NCBI GenBank assembly: GCA_035342095.1
Contig: DAOQWL010000006.1
Location: 50,958-114,957 of the forward strand
Length of the DNA stretch: 64,000 nucleotides
Direction: 5' to 3'
Origin: PLanc-01 sp035342095
Lineage (GTDB): Bacteria; Planctomycetota; Phycisphaerae; Sedimentisphaerales; Anaerobacaceae
Shown: positions 53,889 to 61,460 of the stretch, in pieces
How the letters are laid out: each line of letters opens with the position of its first letter
How positions within the stretch are numbered: position 1 is the first letter of the stretch
Made by a program: the position numbers and the translations under genes
Notes under the pieces: model-generated
The model's database searches: none
Told to the model about the DNA's origin: nothing
What the model saw: the letters and a program-made list of their open reading frames with translations, nothing else

Positions 53889-53980
53889 AATGGGCCGTTC
53901 TGGTGAATCGGCCGGGGATAGGGGGTTGTCCGCGTCTCCGGCCTCACGATAGTGGTGGTTCTGTGTGAAAGGATTAGACG

Positions 53981-54973
53981 ATGCACGCGTCACCGGGTTT
54001 CTCCCGCGTTTCGGTACTGGTTCTGTCTGTGATGCTGTGGGGTTCGAGTCTGGCGGCCTCGCAGGCTGCGTCGGGCGATTCCGCCGGGGCTGCAGCGGCG
54101 CCCGCCCAGACCTCTGAGACCCCGGTCATCTCCCTCGACAACGCCCAGCGCATTCTGACGCAGGTCTATGAGATGCTTGCCAGGTACGGGCTTCAGGTGC
54201 TCGGCGCCATACTGATCTTCCTGGTGGGACGGTGGGTGGCCAAGTTGCTCTCCAGGCTGATCACCAGAGTTCTGACGAGGGCGAAGCTGGATCCAACGCT
54301 CGTGCCCTTCATCGAGAACCTCAGCTACACCGCTATGCTGGTGTTCGTGGTGGTTGCGGCCCTGGGTCAGGCGGGCGTCCAGACGGCTTCGTTCATTGCC
54401 GTGCTCGGCGCCGCGGGACTGGCGGTGGGCCTGGCTTTGCAGGGGTCTTTGGCCAATTTCGCCTCCGGCGTGCTGTTGCTGATCTTCAAGCCCTTCCGCG
54501 TAGGCGATTTCGTCCAGATCGGAGGTGTCAGCGGGACCGTCCAGGCGATCCAGATCTTCAACACGGTTCTCAATTCGCCCGACAACGTCCGGATCGTTGT
54601 GCCCAATGCCACGGTCACGGGCGGGAGCATCTTGAACTACACGATCAACGGCACCCGGCGCGTCGATCTGGTGGTCAGCGTCTCCTACGGCGACGATCTG
54701 AAGAAGGCCCGTCGGGTGATCGAGAACGTCTTGGCCGCCGAGTCGAGACTCCTCGCGGATCCTGCCCCGGTGGTCGCGGTCAACAAGATGGGCGACAGCA
54801 GTGTGGATTTCGTGGTCCGTCCCTGGGTCAGGGTGGCCGATTACTGGGCGGTCTACTGGAGTCTCACGGAGAAGGTGAAGGTTGCGTTGGACGAGAACGG
54901 CCTGACGATCCCGTTCCCGCAGCGGGACGTCCATGTCTACTCGTCCACGACTGCCGCCGTGAAGACCGCATAA
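53981..54973 (+). CDS. mscS: Small-conductance mechanosensitive channel (MscS family)
   Basis: A 330-residue protein. An N-terminal signal-like segment and an Ala/Pro-rich linker precede the MscS core. Transmembrane helices include LQVLGAILIFLVGRWV (about 71-86), AMLVFVVVAALG and the pore helix FIAVLGAAGLAVGLALQGSLANFASGV (Ala/Gly pattern, about 138-164). The beta domain follows with KPFRVGDFVQIGGVSGTVQ and VPNATVTGGSILNY. It protects against osmotic downshock by opening under membrane tension. The ATG has AAAGGA 7 bases upstream. A cleavable signal is unusual for E. coli MscS but common in longer homologues. Confidence 0.93.
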   Translation: MHASPGFSRVSVLVLSVMLWGSSLAASQAASGDSAGAAAAPAQTSETPVISLDNAQRILTQVYEMLARYGLQVLGAILIFLVGRWVAKLLSRLITRVLTRAKLDPTLVPFIENLSYTAMLVFVVVAALGQAGVQTASFIAVLGAAGLAVGLALQGSLANFASGVLLLIFKPFRVGDFVQIGGVSGTVQAIQIFNTVLNSPDNVRIVVPNATVTGGSILNYTINGTRRVDLVVSVSYGDDLKKARRVIENVLAAESRLLADPAPVVAVNKMGDSSVDFVVRPWVRVADYWAVYWSLTEKVKVALDENGLTIPFPQRDVHVYSSTTAAVKTA

Positions 54974-55065
54974 AGCTGCCCGCAGAACTGTACGTATTTC
55001 TATGTATTCTGTCTTGGACCTCTGTCAAATCCGGGGCGGGGGACACGGATTGTCCGTGCTTGCCG

Positions 55066-55094
55066 TTGACGCGGACTCGCCGCGGTCGTATCCT
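55066..55094 (+). promoter_or_regulatory. Promoter candidate of the small lipoprotein gene
   Basis: TTGACG, 17-base spacer, TATCCT. The predicted start of transcription (about 55101) falls inside the first stem of the structured leader. Confidence 0.5.
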
Positions 55095-55095
55095 C

Positions 55096-55151
55096 CCTCA
55101 AAGAGGATAGCAGACGGATGCTATCCCATTGTCCAGATGGCCTCTTTGGGG
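55096..55151 (+). promoter_or_regulatory. Three-way-junction leader masking a ribosome binding site
   Basis: P1 pairs 55096-55106 with 55141-55151 (11 bp, one G-T). P2 is ATAGCA/TGCTAT (55107-55112 with 55119-55124), and P3 is CCAT/ATGG (55126-55129 with 55137-55140). The 3' strand of P1 contains the GGGGAG that serves as the SD of the lipoprotein gene 10 bases further on. Confidence 0.5.
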
Positions 55152-55161
55152 AGAACGCGGC

Positions 55162-55437
55162 ATGATCGATCCATGTGTGAGGTGCGTTGTCACCCTGGCT
55201 CTGATGGGAATCGTGGCAGTTCTTTCCGGCTGTGCGAAGAAACAGGAGCCGCCCGCGTCTCCGCCGGCGCCGACCCAGACCTCTGACGCCGCCAAGGAGG
55301 CCCAAACCCAGGCGGCGGAGGCGACGAAGGACAGCCAGACCGCGCCCGGATTCGATTCCAAGGTGTTCCTTGCCCAATTCCGTATTCCCGCAATAGGGTC
55401 ACCAGGGACAAGCGCCTATCCGCAGCAATTCCTGTGA
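55162..55437 (+). CDS. Small predicted lipoprotein, function unknown
   Basis: A 91-residue protein. The signal segment ends in a lipobox AVLSGC (C24), followed by a Lys/Pro/Ala/Gln-rich linker (KKQEPPASPPAPTQ, then Ala/Glu/Lys-rich) and a short C-terminus. No domain is recognisable. The ATG has GGGGAG 8 bases upstream, within a structured leader. It could be a small envelope lipoprotein or the N-terminal remnant of a longer one: the following 500 bases contain no continuing domain I can identify in any frame. The signal, lipobox and SD argue that it is expressed. Confidence 0.6.
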   Translation: MIDPCVRCVVTLALMGIVAVLSGCAKKQEPPASPPAPTQTSDAAKEAQTQAAEATKDSQTAPGFDSKVFLAQFRIPAIGSPGTSAYPQQFL

Positions 55438-55756
55438 GCGCGCCAGGCTGATGAGAATGCGAAAGTCGCTGTGTCTGCCGACGATTATCCGCTCCCGAAA
55501 TCAATTGCCTGCACCGAGGACTGTCACCGTGCAGGAGTGAAGGCTTGCGATACGGTCTTGCAGACTGCGGACGCGGGCGTTCGCCCGCTCGTATTCCAGG
55601 GTTGCCTGTCGAATGTGATCGAACTCGGTGTCGAGCGCCCCTGTGCCGGAGATCGCCCGCGGCATTTCGTCAACGCTGAGTGCCGTCGTACGGGTGGGGG
55701 GAACTCGGGTCAACTGGGGAATCCACTTCCCGTGATACATCGCATACCGCGGTTCC

Positions 55757-55784
55757 TGGATTCCTGCTTGACGCAGGAACGACA
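55757..55784. repeat. Single arm of the family C repeat
   Basis: TTCCTGC-TTGAC-GCAGGAA hairpin flanked by TGGA and CGACA, matching one arm of the element at 9980-10065. It lies in the 505-bp gap 55438-55942, in which I see no gene. Confidence 0.65.
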
Positions 55785-55942
55785 GCGTCAAGCCCATGCC
55801 TCGTCGCCCCATCAGAGGATGCGACTGTGGTTATGCACCCGGCGGCATGCAGAAAGCTGATGGGAGCGCCTTGCGGGGCAGGGCCGTCGATGGTAACGTG
55901 AAGGCGACGAATCTCTCGGTCCATGGTGAAAAGGAGATAACG

Positions 55943-56296
55943 ATGCCTTTGGTTGAATTGGATACGTCGTGCGAAGTGGCCGACGCCGGGAAGAGGCAGC
56001 AGTTGGCAGGCGCCCTCTCGCGGGTTGTCGCAGAAGGGACGGGCAAACCCGAGCAGTATGTGATGGCCTGCGTGCGCGACAAGGTGGCCATGGCGATGAG
56101 CGGCCAGGCAGATCCCAGCGCGCTGGTGACTGTCAAGGCTATCGGCGGGCTGACCAAGACCGTCAACCAAGGTCTGGCCGGCAAGATTTCGCAGTTGCTC
56201 CAGAAGGAACTCGCCATCCCGGCGGAACGTGTCTATATTGCCTTCCAGGAGTTTCCGGCCAGTAACTGGGCTTGGAACGGGAAGACATTCGGATAG
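55943..56296 (+). CDS. MIF-like tautomerase family protein
   Basis: A 117-residue protein of the size and layout of macrophage migration inhibitory factor. After removal of Met the catalytic proline would be N-terminal (MPLVEL). A conserved Lys occurs near residue 36 (GKPEQYVM). The C-terminal AERVYIAFQEFPASNWAWNGKTF aligns with the MIF active-site segment carrying the Tyr and Asn residues. The strong SD (AAAAGGAG) supports the start. Bacterial MIF homologues occur sporadically, for example in cyanobacteria; the physiological substrate is unknown. Likely cytoplasmic, as no signal peptide is present. Confidence 0.85.
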   Translation: MPLVELDTSCEVADAGKRQQLAGALSRVVAEGTGKPEQYVMACVRDKVAMAMSGQADPSALVTVKAIGGLTKTVNQGLAGKISQLLQKELAIPAERVYIAFQEFPASNWAWNGKTFG

Positions 56297-56309
56297 GAGA
56301 AGCCCAGAA

Positions 56310-56451
56310 CCCGAATATCGAAATCCGAAACAAATTCTAAGCACGAAACCCAAATGGCCGAAACGCTGGCGTCCCTCGAACGAGCCGTTCTGAATTTCGG
56401 GTTTTGGTGGTTCGTGCTTGTTTCGGGTTTCGACATTCGGATTTCGTGCTT
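56310..56451. repeat. Long imperfect inverted repeat between convergent genes
   Basis: The left part (CCGAATATCGAAATCCGAAACAA, from 56311) reads in reverse complement in the right part (CCGAATGTCGAAACCCGAAACAA, ending about 56440), with matching GCACGAA blocks. It separates the tautomerase and hisI 3' ends and is clearly richer in A/T than its surroundings. Confidence 0.6.
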
Positions 56452-56463
56452 CCCGCGGAGCGG

Positions 56464-56910
56464 TCATTTCTTTTTGTACGCGGTCGCGGGGTCGTACACC
56501 TTCTGTGCGACGAACTCCAGGTCGGTTGTGCTCTTGGGCTTGACGGCCCGGTAGAAACAGGACTGGTAGCCGACGTGGCACTGGCCCTCGTCCACTGCGA
56601 CCTTCAGGATCAGGCAGTCCTGGTCGCAGTCCACGAGGATCTGGCGGACGGTCTGGACGTGGCCGCTCTCTTCGCCTTTCTTCCAGAGCTTCTTTCGGGA
56701 CCGGCTGTAATACGTTGCCCGGCCGGTGGTGATCGTGAGGTCCAGGGCCTCGCGGTTCATCCAGGCGACCATGAGGATCTGGCCGGTGCTGGCGTCCTGG
56801 GCAATGGCCGGGATCAGACCCTCGGCGTTGAACTTGGGCGTGAATTCCAAACCTTCTTCAATCTGCTTCGATTCCAACGGCAACACCCTCTGGGATCTAC
56901 TATCTACCAT
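56464..56910 (-). CDS. hisI: Phosphoribosyl-AMP cyclohydrolase
   Basis: A 148-residue protein. The HisI metal and substrate motifs are present: MVAWMNREALDLTI, TGRATYYSRSRKKLWKKGEESGH, DCDQDCLILKV and the paired-cysteine CHVGYQSCFYR. It opens the ring of phosphoribosyl-AMP, the third step of histidine synthesis. No HisE domain is fused and no other his gene is nearby. The start is uncertain: the ATG at 56910 lies inside a dispersed repeat and lacks an SD. A GTG or TTG at the VLPLESK segment, about ten codons downstream, could be the real start. Confidence 0.88.
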   Translation of the reverse strand: MVDSRSQRVLPLESKQIEEGLEFTPKFNAEGLIPAIAQDASTGQILMVAWMNREALDLTITTGRATYYSRSRKKLWKKGEESGHVQTVRQILVDCDQDCLILKVAVDEGQCHVGYQSCFYRAVKPKSTTDLEFVAQKVYDPATAYKKK

Positions 56911-57008
56911 TTGCGATTTGCTATTCGAGTTTCGACGGTGCAGGCCGGGATGAACCGCGAACTGCAACACGCCCCGATCTTCATCCGTGAAAGGCAAATG
57001 GTACGCGG
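56907..57008. repeat. Dispersed A-rich repeat region upstream of hisI
   Basis: Contains the 18-base reverse complement of 23020-23037 at 56907-56924 and a further AATGGTACG block near 56998. It overlaps the predicted hisI start codon. Confidence 0.5.
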
Positions 57009-57079
57009 TAGATGGCAATTGGTCAATGGTCCCATTCGCATCTCGGTTCGCATCCCCGTACTTCTCGGATGATAACCTC

Positions 57080-57108
57080 TTGCTATGGAGCACTTTACCG
57101 ACTATGCT
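57080..57108 (+). promoter_or_regulatory. Promoter of the flippase-like gene
   Basis: TTGCTA, 17-base spacer, TATGCT, about 30 bases upstream of the TTG start. Confidence 0.45.
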
Positions 57109-57141
57109 TTAGTATGAGAAAGGATTTCCGGGAGATAGGCT

Positions 57142-58188
57142 TTGCCCAACGCCCAGAACGCTGGAAAGAAGGGATACGTCTCGTGGATCGCTCGGATCGC
57201 GGTCGCGACGGGGGCGATTCTCTGGCTTCTGCACGGCCAAGACTGGGGCAAGCTGGCCGCGGTATTCCACAGTCTGAGTCTGGGGTATTTCGTTCTCAGC
57301 TTGGCGGTCTACGCATTTGCCCAGGTGGTCATCGCGGTCCGATGGTGGTTTCTACTGCGGGCGCAATCGATCCATATCGATGTTCTGGCGGCCGTGAGGT
57401 TGTTTTTTCTCGGACTTTTCTACAGCAATGTCATGCCGGGATCGGTCGGCGGCGACCTCGTCAAGGCCTGGTACGTCACGAAACACACGAACAAACGCCT
57501 CGAAGGGGCTTTGAGCGTCTTCGTGGATCGGGTGATCGGACTGATCGGCCTGATCCTGATGGCGATCCTCACGTATGTGCTGTCTCTCCAGGGCCGCGTC
57601 CCCGCGTTTTTCACGGCAGAGGAGGGGGGGGCGGGGTGGTTCTCACGGCATCCCTGGGCGATTCCTGGCGCGGTTGTGATCCTGGGTGTCTTGCTGGCGA
57701 TCGTGCTGGTCCATCCGGCGGGTCGCGCGGCATCCGCCCGCCTGGCGGGAATCGTCCGCCTTCGGGGGGCCTTCTTGCTGCGACGAGTCAGAGATGCCGT
57801 CGTGGCATACTGCTCAAGGCCCTGGGTGTTGTTGTGGACGATGGTTCTGACATTCGTCGGGCAGAGCATTGTGATCGTGGCTTTCTGGCTTCTCGGGCGG
57901 GATCTGGGGATCGAAGCGGGTCTGGATTACTATCTGTTCGTCTTCCCGGTCATGTGGGTCGTGGGCGCTGTGCCGATCAGCATCGCCGGCCTGGGCATTG
58001 TGGAAGCGGGGACCGTCGGGCTCTTCTGCCACCTGACCGGGGCCCCCGACGAGAAGGTCCTGGCCCTGGTGTTCTGCCAGCGGTTTGTCTGGGTGCTCGC
58101 ATCGCTTCCCGGCGCCGCGGTTCACCTGCTCGGCGCCCACCTGCCGCGGGAAGATATTTCTATTGACTGTCGGGAGGGTGGAAATTAG
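57142..58188 (+). CDS. Flippase-like integral membrane protein (UPF0104/LPG synthase TM family)
   Basis: A 348-residue protein with about eight hydrophobic segments. Family signatures are RWWFLLRAQSIHI, FFLGLFYSNVMPGSVGGDLVKAWYV (about 87-111) and a VDRVIGLIGLI motif. The C-terminal half keeps VVGAVPISIAGLGIVEAGTVG. This family includes the membrane domain of lysylphosphatidylglycerol synthase and putative lipid or glycolipid flippases; no aminoacyl-transferase domain is attached here. It starts at a TTG with GGGAG 7 bases upstream; no good in-frame ATG is near. The substrate is unknown. Confidence 0.87.
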   Translation: MPNAQNAGKKGYVSWIARIAVATGAILWLLHGQDWGKLAAVFHSLSLGYFVLSLAVYAFAQVVIAVRWWFLLRAQSIHIDVLAAVRLFFLGLFYSNVMPGSVGGDLVKAWYVTKHTNKRLEGALSVFVDRVIGLIGLILMAILTYVLSLQGRVPAFFTAEEGGAGWFSRHPWAIPGAVVILGVLLAIVLVHPAGRAASARLAGIVRLRGAFLLRRVRDAVVAYCSRPWVLLWTMVLTFVGQSIVIVAFWLLGRDLGIEAGLDYYLFVFPVMWVVGAVPISIAGLGIVEAGTVGLFCHLTGAPDEKVLALVFCQRFVWVLASLPGAAVHLLGAHLPREDISIDCREGGN

Positions 58189-58191
58189 GCT
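58163..58191 (+). promoter_or_regulatory. Promoter candidate of the hpf-pts run
   Basis: TTGACT, 17-base spacer, TAGGCT, overlapping the end of the flippase-like gene and about 225 bases upstream of hpf. The interval to hpf (58189-58417) holds no other feature I can support. Confidence 0.4.
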
Positions 58192-58417
58192 ATCGGCGTT
58201 GTTTGGGCCGCGATTTGCCGGGTCTCGGACCCTGGTGGGGTTCTCGATGGCCGGCGGCGTGAGGTTGTTGCAGGTCAATGACCGTTGCAGGACGCTCTGG
58301 GAGTTGCTTCATTCGCGGGCTGGGTGTGCCCGATCCCGAAGGAGGACACGATCTGTCTGAACGGGAGAACGCAGGGGTGGTTCGATTGGCAATCTCGATT
58401 GAATAAGGAGACAGCAA

Positions 58418-58759
58418 TTGCAGTTCACTATCTCAGGCAAACACGTGACTATCACCGACTCCATCCGGGACTACGCGCAGGAGAAGACCTCGAAGCTTCC
58501 GCGGTACTATGACAGTATCAGCCAGGTGGAGGTGGTTGTCGACAGCACGCATGGGACGAACAAGGTCAGCGTGGAAATCATTGCCAGGGGAGAGCATGGG
58601 AACGTCTTCGTGGCGACGGAAGCGGGCAGTGATGCCTACCCGTGTATCGACGGAGCGGTGCACAAGCTCGAACAGCAGCTTCGCAAGAAGAAGGCCAAAG
58701 AGCGTGATGACAAGCACGTTCGCGAGGGGGATGGTTTTGGCAAGCCGACTCAGGCCTAG
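58418..58759 (+). CDS. hpf: Ribosome hibernation promoting factor (short HPF/YfiA type)
   Basis: A 113-residue protein with the beta-alpha-beta-beta-beta-alpha fold of ribosome-associated inhibitor A: QFTISGKHVTITDSIRDYAQEKTSKLPRYY at the N-terminus and DAVHKLEQQL-like helix (GAVHKLEQQLRKKKAK) near residue 80. It lacks the C-terminal dimerisation domain of long HPF. It binds the 30S decoding region in stationary phase. The start is a TTG at 58418 with AAGGAG 7 bases upstream. The neighbourhood hpf-ptsN recalls the rpoN-hpf-ptsN cluster of proteobacteria, but rpoN is absent here. Confidence 0.92.
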   Translation: MQFTISGKHVTITDSIRDYAQEKTSKLPRYYDSISQVEVVVDSTHGTNKVSVEIIARGEHGNVFVATEAGSDAYPCIDGAVHKLEQQLRKKKAKERDDKHVREGDGFGKPTQA

Positions 58760-58834
58760 GGCCGAACCCAGGGGGTTGGCGAGATTCTCGTGTCAGTGGA
58801 TGGTTGCGGTTACGGTTAAGGCTGGACGCAAAGA

Positions 58835-59308
58835 ATGAAGTTTGAAGAGTTTGTGTGTTTCGAGGCGACGATCCCTCAGTTGCAGGCAAAGGATCGCGAC
58901 GGGGCGATCACCGAATTGGTGGCGGCCCTGGTCAACGGGGGCAAGATCCCGCCCGAGTCGGGCAAAGAGGTGACCAAGGCCGTGATCAAGCGGGAGAACG
59001 AGGCCAGCACGGGCATGGGCAAAGGCGTGGCTGTGCCTCACGTCAAGCATACGGCGGTCAAGAGCGTCGTGGCGGCGGTCGGACACAGCGCCGCCGGCAT
59101 TGACTTCGCCTCGCTGGACGAGCAGCCTGTCTACTCGGTGATCCTGCTGATCAGCCCGGTCGACAATCCCGACAAACACCTGCAGGCGATGGAAAACATC
59201 TTCCGTCATCTCCAGAAAGAGAGGTTCCGCAAGTTCCTCCGGCAATGCCGGAACGCGGCGGACCTCAAAGACCTGCTCAACGAGGCGGACGAAAACCCCT
59301 CGTGGTGA
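58835..59308 (+). CDS. ptsN: PTS EIIA-type regulatory protein (PtsN-like)
   Basis: A 157-residue EIIA of the fructose/nitrogen class. The phosphorylatable histidine is H69 in GKGVAVPHVKHTAV. SLDEQPVYSVILLISP and the C-terminal LKDLLNEADEN fit the family. With no EIIB/EIIC in the vicinity it is more likely a regulatory phosphoacceptor than a sugar transport component. It precedes the HPr and EI genes by 39 and 375 bp, so EI, HPr and EIIA are probably made together. Confidence 0.9.
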   Translation: MKFEEFVCFEATIPQLQAKDRDGAITELVAALVNGGKIPPESGKEVTKAVIKRENEASTGMGKGVAVPHVKHTAVKSVVAAVGHSAAGIDFASLDEQPVYSVILLISPVDNPDKHLQAMENIFRHLQKERFRKFLRQCRNAADLKDLLNEADENPSW

Positions 59309-59347
59309 GCGCGGATGCCTGCGACATCCGGCAGCCCCGGTGTGCTG

Positions 59348-59662
59348 ATGGGAGAAGAGGTTTTGGAAAAACTGGTGTCTCAGACAACGGTGGAGATCAA
59401 GAATGCGGATGGTCTCCACATGCGCCCGGCCATGCAATTCGTGGACACGGCGAGCCGGTTTGACTGCGAGATCTCCGTCAGCAACGGCCAGATCCCGGTG
59501 GACGGCAAGAGCATCATGCAGATGAGCATGCTGGCGGCCACCTGTGGGACGCGTCTGCAGATCCGAGCCGAAGGGCCCGACGCGGAGAAAGCGATCGAGG
59601 CCCTGCGCGATCTGGTCGAGATGCGTCTGTTCGGGGAGCCGCCGCCCCCGGGCAAAGGATAA
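59348..59662 (+). CDS. HPr family phosphocarrier protein
   Basis: A 104-residue protein. The active-site histidine is H24 in IKNADGLHMRPAMQF, and the regulatory serine equivalent to Ser46 is S55 in VDGKSIMQMSML, so a HprK-type kinase could act on it. The start is not certain: ATG at 59315 and a GTG near 59375 are alternatives, and only the last would give the usual ~90-residue size. It carries phosphate from EI to EIIA. ptsI follows 21 bp downstream. Confidence 0.9.
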   Translation: MGEEVLEKLVSQTTVEIKNADGLHMRPAMQFVDTASRFDCEISVSNGQIPVDGKSIMQMSMLAATCGTRLQIRAEGPDAEKAIEALRDLVEMRLFGEPPPPGKG

Positions 59663-59683
59663 CGAAACTCAGTAGATCCCGTC

Positions 59684-61423
59684 ATGGAGATAAAGAAGGG
59701 AATAGCCGTCTCGCCGGGAGTGTCGATCGGCAAATCGCTCATCCTCGACTCCGAGGATTATCGCATCCCCCGGCGAGAAATCGAGTCCTCTCAGAGGATC
59801 CTGGAAATCCAGCGCGTTCGCAATGCCTTTCGCGACGGCATCAAGGAGTTGACCAAGCTGGAAACCGGCCAGGAGCAGGCCAGCGGTGGGCGCATTCGGG
59901 ACATCTTCGCGGTTCATATGCGGTTCCTGCGCGATCGGAGTCTGCGCCGCAAGATCACCGACCTGATCCACACGGAGTCCGTGACGGCCGAGTACGCGGT
60001 GTCGACCGTTCTGAGGGAGATCGCCGAGCACTTCACCAACGTCAAAGACGCCTACATCAGCGAGCGTGCGGCGGACATCTACGACATCGAGCGTCGTCTG
60101 CTCCGCCAGTTGCTCGGGACCAAGCGCGAGGACATCCTGCACCTGCGAGAAGAGGTCGTGGTCGTTGCGCGGGAGCTGAGCCCGATGCAGACCGCCGGCT
60201 TCAACCGCGACTACGTCAAGGGCATGGCCACCGACGCCGGCGGGCGAACCAGCCACACCGCGATCGTCGCCCGGTCGCTCGGCATTCCCGCGGTCGTCGC
60301 CCTCGAGGACCTGACGGAGGTCGTTCGCGGGGGCGATCCCGTGATCATCGACGGCAACCGCGGCATCGTCATCGTCAACCCCGACGAGGACACGATCCGT
60401 CAGTATGAGGCGTACTCCCGCGAATTTCTCGCCCTCGAACACAAGCTCGACGGCATCCGCACCAAGGCCGCGGTCACGCGGGACGGCGTCCGGGTACACC
60501 TCCTGGGCAATATCGAATTCCCGGATGAGGCCCAGATCGTCCTGCACAAGGGCGGGGAAGGCATCGGCCTGTATCGCACGGAATTTCTCTACCTCAATCG
60601 GCCCACCGAGCCGCTCGAACAGGAGCAGTACGAGGCGTACGCCGAGGTGATGCGGGTCTTCAAGGACAAGCCCGTGGTCATCCGCACCTTCGATCTCGGC
60701 GCGGACAAGTACACGCAGAGCCGCCGGGCGGCGCCGGAGCCGAACCCATTCCTGGGCCTGCGGTCCATCCGGTTCTGCCTGCAAAACCTCGCCATGTTCA
60801 AGACTCAACTGCGGGCCATCCTGCGGGCCTCCGTCCTGGGCCATATCAAGATCATGTTCCCGCTGATCACGAACATCCAGGAATTGATGCAGGCCAAGAT
60901 GATTCTGCACGACGTCATGGAGGACCTGGACGAGGAGGGAATCGCGTACAATCGGGAACTGGACGTGGGCATCATGGTGGAGACGCCGTCCGCGGCCTTG
61001 ACGGCGTCGTCGCTCGCCCGCGAGGCCGACTTCTTCAGCATCGGCACGAACGACCTGACCCAGTACACGCTGGCGGTGGACCGGGGCAACGAGCTGGTTT
61101 CGACGCTGTACTCGGCCTCCGACCCGGCGGTGCTGCGCCTGATCCGGACGGTTATCCAGGATGCCTGCAAGGCCCAGATCGACGTCTCCGTCTGCGGGGA
61201 GACCGCCTCCGAGCCGGAATACGTCATGCTCCTGCTGGGACTGGGGATCCGAACGCTCTCCATGACGTCGCCCATGATCCCGGAGATCAAGCAGGTGATC
61301 CGGTCCGTCACGATGGAGGACTGCAACCACCTGGCGAGAGAGGTCCTGGCGATGAACTCCGAGCGGCAGATCTCCGGCTATCTCCGCAACGCGGCCAGAA
61401 AGATTCTCCCGGAGGCGTTCTGA
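59684..61423 (+). CDS. ptsI: Phosphoenolpyruvate-protein phosphotransferase (enzyme I)
   Basis: A 579-residue protein of standard EI length. The phosphohistidine is H191 in GGRTSHTAIVARSLGIPAV. The PEP-binding TIM barrel carries GIGLYRTEFLYL, IMVETPSAAL, FFSIGTNDLTQYTLAVDRGN and the catalytic cysteine in VSVCGETASEP. It transfers phosphate from PEP to HPr. Together with the HPr and EIIA encoded upstream it can form a complete phosphorelay, but no membrane EIIBC gene is present in the window. Confidence 0.95.
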   Translation: MEIKKGIAVSPGVSIGKSLILDSEDYRIPRREIESSQRILEIQRVRNAFRDGIKELTKLETGQEQASGGRIRDIFAVHMRFLRDRSLRRKITDLIHTESVTAEYAVSTVLREIAEHFTNVKDAYISERAADIYDIERRLLRQLLGTKREDILHLREEVVVVARELSPMQTAGFNRDYVKGMATDAGGRTSHTAIVARSLGIPAVVALEDLTEVVRGGDPVIIDGNRGIVIVNPDEDTIRQYEAYSREFLALEHKLDGIRTKAAVTRDGVRVHLLGNIEFPDEAQIVLHKGGEGIGLYRTEFLYLNRPTEPLEQEQYEAYAEVMRVFKDKPVVIRTFDLGADKYTQSRRAAPEPNPFLGLRSIRFCLQNLAMFKTQLRAILRASVLGHIKIMFPLITNIQELMQAKMILHDVMEDLDEEGIAYNRELDVGIMVETPSAALTASSLAREADFFSIGTNDLTQYTLAVDRGNELVSTLYSASDPAVLRLIRTVIQDACKAQIDVSVCGETASEPEYVMLLLGLGIRTLSMTSPMIPEIKQVIRSVTMEDCNHLAREVLAMNSERQISGYLRNAARKILPEAF

Positions 61424-61460
61424 TTCGAAGAGGGACGATGGGCGATGGATGATGTGAGGA

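Noticed and set aside
53329..53952. 207-residue open frame in the divergent gap
   Set aside because: It runs through a family A repeat, lacks an SD and has no recognisable fold.
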